A stretch of 39,815 bases of DNA from Sphingomonas pruni NBRC 15498 (GTDB lineage Bacteria > Pseudomonadota > Alphaproteobacteria > Sphingomonadales > Sphingomonadaceae). Both the position numbers and the translations under genes were made by a program. The DNA lies in contig NZ_BCYZ01000041.1 of assembly GCF_001598455.1 (NCBI RefSeq), positions 1 through 39,815 on the forward strand, written 5' to 3'. A model generated the notes under the pieces. That model was not told where the DNA came from, searched no databases, and saw nothing but the letters and a program-made list of their open reading frames with translations. This document shows, in pieces, positions 33,565 through 39,815 of this stretch. The first letter of the stretch is position 1, and each line of letters begins with the position of its first letter.

Positions 33565-34712
33565 CGGCGCGGGGCGGTCGGGGCAGGGGCGGAAGCCGTT
33601 GCGGGCTTGCCGCTTGCGAAGGTCGCAAAACGCCGCGCGACGTCCTTTCGGATGTTCACCCAGAACATCGAATAATCGAACACGTGGTAATTGTTGCCGG
33701 GCAGGACATAGCCGCCGAGATTGACCGGCTGGCCGATCGACAGAAATCCGCGCCCGAAACATTTGGCGGGGACGCCGGGTACGCCCAAGGTCGCGCTGCC
33801 CAAATCCTTGGACGGAATCAGCGTTCCGAGATTGGCCGTCAGTTTGGCGGCCGCATTCGGCGTTCCGGTGATCGGATTGGTGCAGACCATGTCGGTGCCC
33901 TTGCGCGGCTTGCCGTCGAATCCTGTGGTGGCGTCGTAGACGTCGGTAATCATCGATGGATCGGCGGGTTCGGCGAAGCTCTGCCACGACAGGATGCAGC
34001 CGGCCTGCCCGGCGGTCACGCATTCGGGCAGACCGAGCGCGGGAAGGTCATGGAGCTTGGAGATCGGCCATCCGACCACGTAGGCCGCGACGATCCGCTT
34101 CGCGAGCGGCCGACCCGCGACCCGCTCGCGCAACAAGCGTTCGAGGTGCAGCGCGCCCTGGCTGTGCCCGGCCAGGATGATCGGACGATCCGGACCCAGT
34201 TCCTTGAGAAATTCGTCGAACGCCGCGAGCACGTCGCGATAGGCGAAATCGAGCGCCTTCTGCGCGTCGGCCCGGCTGGTCAGGAACGCGCCGAACGTCG
34301 CCTGGCGATAGCGCGGCGCCCAAATCTCGCCGGTTTCGTTGAAAGCCGAAGCCTGGCCGCGCAGGAAGACCGCCGCGGTATTATTGGCCTGGGCATCGTC
34401 GAGCGGCGCGTTCCAGTGCGCGCGGTCGATATAAGAGGTCGGGTGGATGAAGAAGACCGCGGCCGGCGGGTTCTCGCCCGGTTTGAAATCGGCCGGCGTC
34501 CACAGCGCGGGATTGTTCGGGATGTCCGGCCGCGCGAACCACATCGCGGGCTTTTCATACGCTTGCGAAGGGGTGACCGGCCCACCTTCGAAGTGCGCGC
34601 TGGGGATCAACGCCGCCTTCATCAGGTCTTTGCCGTAGAAGCGATAAACGAACGCCCCTGCGCCGACGAGCAGGATCAGGACGATCATCAAATACAGGAA
34701 TTTGCGGGCCAA
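33561..34712 (-). CDS. DUF3089 domain protein, alpha/beta hydrolase fold
   Basis: The 383-aa protein starts with an uncleaved-looking anchor ([26 protein letters not shown]), so it is membrane-bound or exported. It contains the hydrolase fold with nucleophile [13 protein letters not shown] (near residue 190). DUF3089 signature blocks are [43 protein letters not shown] and CTNPITG. The start is TTG at 34712, with GGAG seven bases upstream. It is coupled by overlap to ruvX and divergent from gatC. It may be a secreted lipase or esterase, and the substrate is unknown. Confidence 0.85.
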   Translation of the reverse strand: MARKFLYLMIVLILLVGAGAFVYRFYGKDLMKAALIPSAHFEGGPVTPSQAYEKPAMWFARPDIPNNPALWTPADFKPGENPPAAVFFIHPTSYIDRAHWNAPLDDAQANNTAAVFLRGQASAFNETGEIWAPRYRQATFGAFLTSRADAQKALDFAYRDVLAAFDEFLKELGPDRPIILAGHSQGALHLERLLRERVAGRPLAKRIVAAYVVGWPISKLHDLPALGLPECVTAGQAGCILSWQSFAEPADPSMITDVYDATTGFDGKPRKGTDMVCTNPITGTPNAAAKLTANLGTLIPSKDLGSATLGVPGVPAKCFGRGFLSIGQPVNLGGYVLPGNNYHVFDYSMFWVNIRKDVARRFATFASGKPATASAPAPTAPRR

Positions 34713-34798
34713 GAACGCGCTCCGATTGCCGTCCGGGTCCCGTGCCTCATCGTCGCGGCGGTTGCAATCGTGGCGGCCGCTCTGCTAGCCGCGCGGCC

Positions 34799-35086
34799 AT
34801 GTCCGTAGACGCTGCAACCGTGAAGAAGATCGCGAGCCTCGCCCGCATCGCGATCACCGACGAGGAGGTCGCGAAGATCGCGCCTGAACTCGACAACATC
34901 CTGGGCTGGATCGAGCAATTGGGGGAGGTCGACTGTACCGGCGTCGAACCTATGACCGCGGTCATCGCCAACACGCTGCGGTTGCGCGACGACGCCGTCA
35001 CCGACGGCGGCAAGCGCGACGCCGTGCTGGCCAATGCGCCACAGGCCGAACATGGCTTCTTCACCGTGCCCAAGGTGATCGAATAA
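34799..35086 (+). CDS. gatC: Asp-tRNA(Asn)/Glu-tRNA(Gln) amidotransferase subunit C
   Basis: The 95-aa subunit stabilises GatA in the complex that converts Glu-tRNA(Gln) or Asp-tRNA(Asn) to the amidated form. The sequence [53 protein letters not shown] and the C-terminal [10 protein letters not shown] ... [17 protein letters not shown] are classic GatC. The ATG at 34799 gives the standard N-terminus. It overlaps gatA by one base (TAATG). Confidence 0.95.
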   Translation: MSVDAATVKKIASLARIAITDEEVAKIAPELDNILGWIEQLGEVDCTGVEPMTAVIANTLRLRDDAVTDGGKRDAVLANAPQAEHGFFTVPKVIE

Positions 35087-36570
35087 TGACGAACCTCACC
35101 GATCTCGGCGTCCGCGAATTGCGCGATGGCGTGCGTGCCGGCACGTTCTCGGCGAGCGAAGTCGCCGACGCGCACATCGTCGCCGTCAGCAAGGCCAAGC
35201 AGCTCAATGCCTTTCTGGTCGAGACGCCAGACCACGCCATCGCCGCGGCCAAGGAAGCCGACGCCGCACGTGCGGCTGGCCAGACGCTCAAGCCATTGGC
35301 CGGCGTGCCGATCGGCATGAAGGACCTGTTCTGCACCAAGGGCGTGCAGTCGGCGGCGGCGAGCCATATCCTCGAGGGGTTCAAGCCCGAATACGAATCG
35401 ACCGTCAGCCAGAAATTGTGGGACGCGGGCGCGGGCATGTTGGGCAAGCTCAACATGGATCAGTTCGCGATGGGGTCGTCGAACGAAACTTCTTATTTCG
35501 GCAACGTGATCTCGCCCTGGCGGCGCGCAGACGGCGGCAACGCTCCGCTCGCGCCCGGCGGCTCCTCGGGCGGCAGCTCGGCGTCGATCGCGGCGCGTTT
35601 GTGCCCGGCGGCGACCGGGACCGACACCGGCGGCTCGATCCGCCAGCCTGCGGCCTTCACGGGCATCGCCGGGATCAAGCCGACCTATGGCCGTTGCTCA
35701 CGCTGGGGCATCATCGCCTTCGCCTCGAGTCTCGATCAGGCCGGACCAATGGCGCGCGACGTGCGGGACTGCGCGATCATGCTCGAGGCGATGAGCGGAT
35801 TCGATCCCAAGGATTCGACCAGCCTCCAGCTCGACGTGCCCAAATGGGAAGCCGGCCTCAACGCCAGCCTGGCGGGTAAGCGGATCGGTATCCCGAAGGA
35901 ATATCGTGTCGACGGCATGCCTGCCGAGATCGAGGCGCTCTGGCAGCAGGGCATCGACTGGGTGAAGGATGCTGGCGCCGAGGTGGTCGAGGTGTCGCTG
36001 CCGCACACCAAATATGCGCTGCCGGCTTATTACATCATCGCTCCGGCTGAGGCGTCGTCCAACCTCGCGCGCTATGATGGCGTGCGCTACGGGTTGCGCG
36101 ACTTGCCGGAGGGCGCCAACCTCCAGGAAATGTACGCCGCGACCCGCGCGGCCGGCTTCGGGGCGGAGGTCAAGCGCCGCATCCTGATAGGCACCTATGT
36201 GCTGTCGGCTGGCTTTTACGACGCTTATTACACCCAGGCGCAGAAGGTCCGCACGCTGATCGCGCGCGATTTTGACCGGGCCTGGGAGACCTGCGACCTG
36301 CTGCTCACCCCTACCGCGCCGTCGGCGGCGTTCGCGCTGGGCGAGAAGTCGGCCGATCCGATCGCGATGTATTTGAACGACGTCTTCACCGTGCCGTCGA
36401 GCCTTGCGGGCCTGCCGGCGATGTCGGTGCCTGGCGGCCTCGACAAGGCCGGGCTGCCGCTCGGGCTCCAGGTGATCGGCAAGGCGCTCGACGAGCAGGG
36501 CGTGCTCGATGCGTGCCTCGCGATCGAGGAGCGCGCCGGGTTCAACGCGCGGCCCGAAGCCTGGTGGTAG
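35086..36570 (+). CDS. gatA: Asp-tRNA(Asn)/Glu-tRNA(Gln) amidotransferase subunit A
   Basis: The 494-aa amidase releases ammonia from glutamine for GatB. The Ser-cis-Ser-Lys triad is K79 ([10 protein letters not shown]), S160 ([10 protein letters not shown]) and S184 ([13 protein letters not shown]). The 24-residue gap between the serines fits the family. [15 protein letters not shown] and [42 protein letters not shown] are conserved parts. Translation is coupled to gatC. The usual partner gatB is not the next gene in this window, so it is distal or elsewhere. Confidence 0.96.
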   Translation: MTNLTDLGVRELRDGVRAGTFSASEVADAHIVAVSKAKQLNAFLVETPDHAIAAAKEADAARAAGQTLKPLAGVPIGMKDLFCTKGVQSAAASHILEGFKPEYESTVSQKLWDAGAGMLGKLNMDQFAMGSSNETSYFGNVISPWRRADGGNAPLAPGGSSGGSSASIAARLCPAATGTDTGGSIRQPAAFTGIAGIKPTYGRCSRWGIIAFASSLDQAGPMARDVRDCAIMLEAMSGFDPKDSTSLQLDVPKWEAGLNASLAGKRIGIPKEYRVDGMPAEIEALWQQGIDWVKDAGAEVVEVSLPHTKYALPAYYIIAPAEASSNLARYDGVRYGLRDLPEGANLQEMYAATRAAGFGAEVKRRILIGTYVLSAGFYDAYYTQAQKVRTLIARDFDRAWETCDLLLTPTAPSAAFALGEKSADPIAMYLNDVFTVPSSLAGLPAMSVPGGLDKAGLPLGLQVIGKALDEQGVLDACLAIEERAGFNARPEAWW

Positions 36571-36627
36571 ACCGGCGCCGCTTGAGACGCGCCAATATCC
36601 CAGTCTGACAATGCCGGAGTTCGATTG

Positions 36628-37008
36628 ATGCCAACGCCAGGCAAACAGGCGCAACACGCAATCTCGGTCGATGCGACGCGATTGCTGGTAACCCTGCGGC
36701 TGGCGGGCTTCATGGTCCCGGAGGATGTGGAGCGCATCGCCGCCGAGGAGCAGGCAGCCGTACGGTCGCTCGGCGTGCCTTCGGGCGTCCACAACTTTCT
36801 GATCGACGCCCGCGCGCTCGATGCTCAGCCTGCGGATGTCGTCGGGATGGTCCAACATACGACCGACACCGTGCCGCTCAAGCCCCGGCGGTTGGCGATC
36901 ATCGCGCGTTACGGGCTCAACAAGATCCAGGTGCGGCGGACGATCGGCGACCGCGAGATCGGGCTGTTCGAAAGCGAAGACGAAGCGCTGGTCTATCTTC
37001 TGGGATAG
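36628..37008 (+). CDS. Hypothetical protein, possibly STAS/SpoIIAA-like (126 aa)
   Basis: I do not recognise the family with certainty. The sequence alternates strands and helices (ISVDATRLLVTLRLAGFMVPEDVERIAAEEQ, then VHNFLIDARALDAQPADVVGMV, then RLAIIARYGLNKIQVRRTIGDREIGLFESEDEALVYLLG). The ending FESEDEALVYLL recalls STAS or SpoIIAA-like small proteins. No signal peptide or membrane segment is seen. CGGAG stands 8 bases before the ATG at 36628. It lies 57 bp after gatA on the same strand and may be cotranscribed. Confidence 0.7.
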   Translation: MPTPGKQAQHAISVDATRLLVTLRLAGFMVPEDVERIAAEEQAAVRSLGVPSGVHNFLIDARALDAQPADVVGMVQHTTDTVPLKPRRLAIIARYGLNKIQVRRTIGDREIGLFESEDEALVYLLG

Positions 37009-37025
37009 CCTCCGTTTCCAGCCGA

Positions 37026-37235
37026 TCAGTTCCGCTCGACAGAATCCAATATCCGCGCCCCGGCCATGAACACCGCGATCGGGCAGACCGAAAACAACAT
37101 CCAGCCGCCGAACCCCGGATATTGCTGGACGTAATGAACCCCGCGCTCGACTGCGCCGAGCCCGAGGCCGTAAATCACCATGAAGGCCTCGAACTTGGTC
37201 TTGATGACGAACAGGCGGGCGATCTTGGCGAACAT
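37026..37235 (-). CDS. Small membrane protein, hypothetical (69 aa)
   Basis: The predicted protein has two hydrophobic stretches (FMVIYGLGLGAVERGVHYV, near residues 18-36, and WMLFSVCPIAVFMAGARIL, near 45-63), separated by QQYPGFGG. The start MFAKIARLFVIKTKFEAF is basic. This looks like a small inner-membrane protein. No family name is assigned. The ribosome site before the ATG is weak. It is convergent with the STAS-like gene and upstream of the cysteine-desulfurase-like gene on the same strand, with 96 bp between it and the end of the 3' neighbour. The 37236-37331 gap on the other side holds no gene. Confidence 0.65.
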   Translation of the reverse strand: MFAKIARLFVIKTKFEAFMVIYGLGLGAVERGVHYVQQYPGFGGWMLFSVCPIAVFMAGARILDSVERN

Positions 37236-37331
37236 GCGCTTGGTTAAGCATGAGCCGTGCCAATGGCGGAAATGCGTCGTTTCGGATTAACGAAGATGGT
37301 TACCTGTAAATTTACCCGACAGTGGCGGGCG

Positions 37332-38567
37332 CTAAATTTCGCTCAGCGCTGCGATCAGCCGGTCGACCTCCTGAGCGGTATTGTAATGGCATAGACCGAC
37401 GCGGAGGAGACTGCCCTTGTCGGTCAGGTCGAGCCGGGCGAGGACTTCGACCGCATAGAAATGGCCGGCCCAGGCGAAGATGCCGCATTTCGCCAGATGT
37501 TGCGCGATCTCCGGCGCCGCATGGCCGGAAAGCGTGAACGAAAAGGTCGGGACGCGCCCCTCCATCGTCGGCGGCCCCCAGAGGCGAAGGCCTGGGATCG
37601 TCGCGAACCCGGCGAGCAGGCGGTTGCCTAGCTCATGCTCATAGGCTGTGGCGGCAGTCATCGCCGCGACCAGCCGCGAGCGCCGGCTATTCGCGCTGGG
37701 ATCGGCGGCTTCGCCCAGCCATTCGAGATAGGAGATCGTACCCAATACGCCGGCCTGGCCCTCGAACGACGGCGTGCCGGTCTCGAAGCGATGCGCGCCC
37801 TCGTCACCGGCCGGGCGGACCTTATAGGCGCGGACGCGATCGTCGAGGCGCGGGTTCATCCACAGCACGCCCTGGTGCGGCCCGAAGAATTTGTACGGCG
37901 AACAGGCGACGAAATCCGCGCCCATCGCGGCTACATCGGTGACCAGATGCGGGACCGATTGCACCGCATCGACATAGACGAGGGCGTCGCTCCGCCCGCG
38001 AACGAGTTTTGCCGCCTCGGCGACCGGATTGACCGTGCCGAGCGCGTTGCTGGCGACGCCGAACGCCACCAGCCGCGTCTTCGGTCCCAGCAATGCGGCA
38101 AGGTCGTCGAGCGTCCAGCGGCCGCTCGCCGGATCGAAATCGAGCCAGCGCACCGTCATGTTGCGATCTTCGGCGACCTGCAGCCACGGCGCGACATTGG
38201 CGTCGTGGTCGAGCCGCGTGACAATCAGCTCGTCGCCTTCATCCCAATCGCGGGAGAGCGCGCGCGACACAGCAAAGGTCAGGGATGTCATATTCGGCCC
38301 GAATGCGATCTCGTCGGGCTGGGCGCCAAGGAGGTCGGCGATCGCCGCATGCGCGCCTGCGGACAGGCGGTCCGTTTCGACCGAGGTGACGAACGGCCCG
38401 CCCGAATTGGCGGTGCCATCGGTCAGATGCGCCGTCATCGCCCGGATCGCTGCGTCACAGACCTGCGTACCGCCGGGAGCGTCGAAATAGGCTGCCGGCT
38501 GACCGTCGACTTCCCGCGACAGAGCGGGAAAATGCGACCGGACGGCATCGATCGGGAAATTCTGCAT
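37332..38567 (-). CDS. Cysteine desulfurase-like protein (class V aminotransferase fold, VC1184 type)
   Basis: The 411-aa PLP enzyme resembles NifS/CsdA-type proteins. The PLP lysine is K226 in ACSPYKFFGPHQGVLW. FDAPGGTQVCDAAIRAM, VDAVQSVPHLVTD and FETGTPSFEGQAGVLGTISYLEWLG are typical blocks of the TIGR01976-type branch. No conserved active-site Cys loop for sulfur transfer is obvious, so desulfurase activity is uncertain. The ATG at 38567 is the first ATG of the frame, one codon after a TTG. It is divergent from asd, and no iron-sulfur cluster genes are nearby. Confidence 0.88.
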   Translation of the reverse strand: MQNFPIDAVRSHFPALSREVDGQPAAYFDAPGGTQVCDAAIRAMTAHLTDGTANSGGPFVTSVETDRLSAGAHAAIADLLGAQPDEIAFGPNMTSLTFAVSRALSRDWDEGDELIVTRLDHDANVAPWLQVAEDRNMTVRWLDFDPASGRWTLDDLAALLGPKTRLVAFGVASNALGTVNPVAEAAKLVRGRSDALVYVDAVQSVPHLVTDVAAMGADFVACSPYKFFGPHQGVLWMNPRLDDRVRAYKVRPAGDEGAHRFETGTPSFEGQAGVLGTISYLEWLGEAADPSANSRRSRLVAAMTAATAYEHELGNRLLAGFATIPGLRLWGPPTMEGRVPTFSFTLSGHAAPEIAQHLAKCGIFAWAGHFYAVEVLARLDLTDKGSLLRVGLCHYNTAQEVDRLIAALSEI

Positions 38568-38678
38568 CAACCTGACCTTGCTGGGACGACAAGAAATTGC
38601 GCGCTTCCATTCTTACCTGTGGAGCCTAAAGAGCAAGCGCCGCCGCAAGGGTGGTTACGCAAAATTGGGATCGAAGTG

Positions 38679-39707
38679 ATGGGTTACCGTGTGGTCGTCG
38701 CTGGCGCGACCGGCAATGTCGGGCGCGAAATGTTGAACATCCTGGCCGAGCGGGAATTTCCCGCCGACGAGATCGCCGTGCTGGCGTCGTCGCGCTCGAC
38801 CGGCGATATTATCGACTTCGGTGAGACCGGCAAAACCCTCAAGATCCAGAATATCGACCATTTCGATCCGACTGGATGGGACATGGCGCTGTTTGCGATC
38901 GGCAGCGAGGCGACCGCGATCCACGCGCCGCGCTTCGCCGCCGCGGGCTGCACGGTGATCGACAATTCGTCGCTCTACCGGATGGATCCCGACGTGCCGC
39001 TGATCGTGCCGGAGGTGAACCCGGACGCGATCAACGGCTATACCAAGAAGAACATTATCGCGAACCCGAACTGCTCGACCGCGCAGATGGTCGTGGCACT
39101 GAAGCCGCTCCACGATGCCGCGACAATCAAGCGCGTCGTCGTCGCGACCTATCAATCGGTGTCCGGCGCGGGCAAGGCGGGGATGGACGAACTGTTCGAA
39201 CAGTCGCGCAACATCTTTGTCGGCGACCAGGCCGAGCCGTCCAAGTTCACCAAGCAGATCGCCTTCAATGTCATTCCGCACATCGACAAGTTCCTCGAGG
39301 ACGGGTCGACCAAGGAAGAGTGGAAGATGGTCGTCGAGACCAAGAAGATCCTCGATCCCAAGATCAAGGTCACCGCGACCTGCGTCCGCGTGCCCGTATT
39401 CGTCGGCCATTCGGAAGCGATCAACATCGAGTTCGAGGACGAGATTTCGGCGGCCAAGGCCAAGTCGATCCTGCGCGAGGCGCCCGGCGTGATGCTGGTC
39501 GATAAGCATGAGGATGGCGGCTACGTCACGCCAGTCGAATGCGTCGGCGAATATGCCACGTTCGTCAGCCGCGTCCGCGAGGATTCGACCGTCGATAACG
39601 GCCTGTCGCTGTGGTGCGTGTCGGACAATCTCCGCAAGGGCGCCGCGCTGAACGCGGTGCAGATCGCGGAGTTGCTCGGGCGTAGGCATCTTCAGAAGGC
39701 GGCTTGA
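38679..39707 (+). CDS. asd: Aspartate-semialdehyde dehydrogenase
   Basis: The 342-aa enzyme reduces aspartyl phosphate to the semialdehyde, the branch point to lysine/diaminopimelate, methionine and threonine. The cofactor motif is VVVAGATGNVGREML (5-19). SSRSTGDIIDF binds NADP phosphate. The nucleophile is C132 in NPNCSTAQMVVALKPL, followed by TYQSVSGAGKAGMDEL. The catalytic His/Arg region lies in RVPVFVGHSEAINIEF. The ATG at 38679 is chosen because a longer in-frame opening (from 37635) runs antisense to the desulfurase-like gene and is not homologous. Confidence 0.96.
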   Translation: MGYRVVVAGATGNVGREMLNILAEREFPADEIAVLASSRSTGDIIDFGETGKTLKIQNIDHFDPTGWDMALFAIGSEATAIHAPRFAAAGCTVIDNSSLYRMDPDVPLIVPEVNPDAINGYTKKNIIANPNCSTAQMVVALKPLHDAATIKRVVVATYQSVSGAGKAGMDELFEQSRNIFVGDQAEPSKFTKQIAFNVIPHIDKFLEDGSTKEEWKMVVETKKILDPKIKVTATCVRVPVFVGHSEAINIEFEDEISAAKAKSILREAPGVMLVDKHEDGGYVTPVECVGEYATFVSRVREDSTVDNGLSLWCVSDNLRKGAALNAVQIAELLGRRHLQKAA

Positions 39708-39727
39708 CGGCAGCTGCCCTTTAGAAA

Positions 39728-39815
39728 ATCCTCCTCATCGAAGATGGGGAGGGGGACCAAGACGCGAAGCGGCTTGGTGGAGGGGCCGCAGCCGCATAGC
39801 GGCGAGGACGGGACG
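39728..39815. repeat. Intergenic repeat at window edge
   Basis: Non-coding sequence after asd holds a small inverted repeat (CCTCCTCATC / GATGGGGAGG) and then a C/G-rich stretch with short palindromic elements such as GCGAAGCGGC. It resembles the C/G-rich repeat family at the start of the window and may be its other orientation. No gene is visible. It probably also ends asd transcription. Confidence 0.45.

Noticed and set aside
35698..37263. 521-aa open frame on the minus strand
   Set aside because: It is antisense to gatA and the following gene, and has a composition typical of shadow frames (Arg/His/Gly-rich).
37635..38678. N-terminal extension of the asd frame
   Set aside because: The frame is open on the strand opposite the cysteine-desulfurase-like gene, but lacks homology. 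The Rossmann motif starts at the ATG at 38679.

Overview
The window is 39.8 kb of GC-rich chromosomal DNA from an alphaproteobacterium, most likely a member of the Sphingomonadales close to Sphingomonas. This rests on gene order (methyltransferase/comF/grxC/nitrilase/DUF1178; ilvB-ilvN-ilvC; gatC-gatA), strong G/C bias at third codon positions, a large TonB-dependent receptor with an AMAQ signal-peptide end, and short intergenic hairpin repeats. No phage, insertion sequence, plasmid or CRISPR gene is visible. It looks like core chromosome with a few accessory genes.

Layout. 1-1.1 kb: two orphan Flp pilin genes and mutT. 1.1-4.4 kb: a methyltransferase gene divergent from a tight comF-grxC-nitrilase-DUF1178 operon, then tRNA-Arg(CCT). 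4.4-6.1 kb: a YafY/WYL regulator divergent from a glutathione S-transferase across a perfect palindromic operator, then a small SWIB protein. 6.1-9.5 kb: a glutathione-dependent formaldehyde detoxification operon (class III alcohol dehydrogenase, VOC protein, S-formylglutathione hydrolase) and a convergent VOC fusion. 9.7-12.6 kb: a TonB-dependent receptor. 12.9-15.9 kb: folE, a pteridine-reductase-like SDR, a folB/folX-type aldolase, a DUF1993 protein and a secreted hypothetical protein. 16-23.5 kb: branched-chain amino acid genes leuA, ilvC, ilvN and ilvB plus miaA, interrupted by a BLUF photoreceptor and a TMEM175-type channel. 23.5-28.8 kb: serB, a Sel1/SPOR protein, and a ParA - putative ribbon-helix-helix - TPR/SPOR cluster. 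28.9-31.1 kb: pyrB with a catalytically degenerate dihydroorotase. 31.1-34.7 kb: two tandem AraC-type paralogues, ruvX and a DUF3089 hydrolase. 34.8-39.8 kb: gatC, gatA, two small unknown proteins, a cysteine-desulfurase-like PLP protein and asd.

The most informative finding outside the obvious genes lies upstream of leuA. A 15-codon leader peptide with five leucine codons ends inside a hairpin, and part of that hairpin can instead pair for 13 bp with a downstream segment. This is the architecture of a ribosome-mediated attenuator. Other notable points are the perfect 26-bp operator between the YafY-type gene and the GST gene, a dihydroorotase that has lost its metal ligands beside pyrB, an Asp-Tyr-Lys triad marking the SDR as a pteridine reductase, two 13-bp palindromes upstream of folE, and SPOR proteins on both sides of an orphan ParA. 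I see no gene cluster that is clearly a wholly new system. The ParA/SPOR cluster and the leu leader are the best candidates for new biology.
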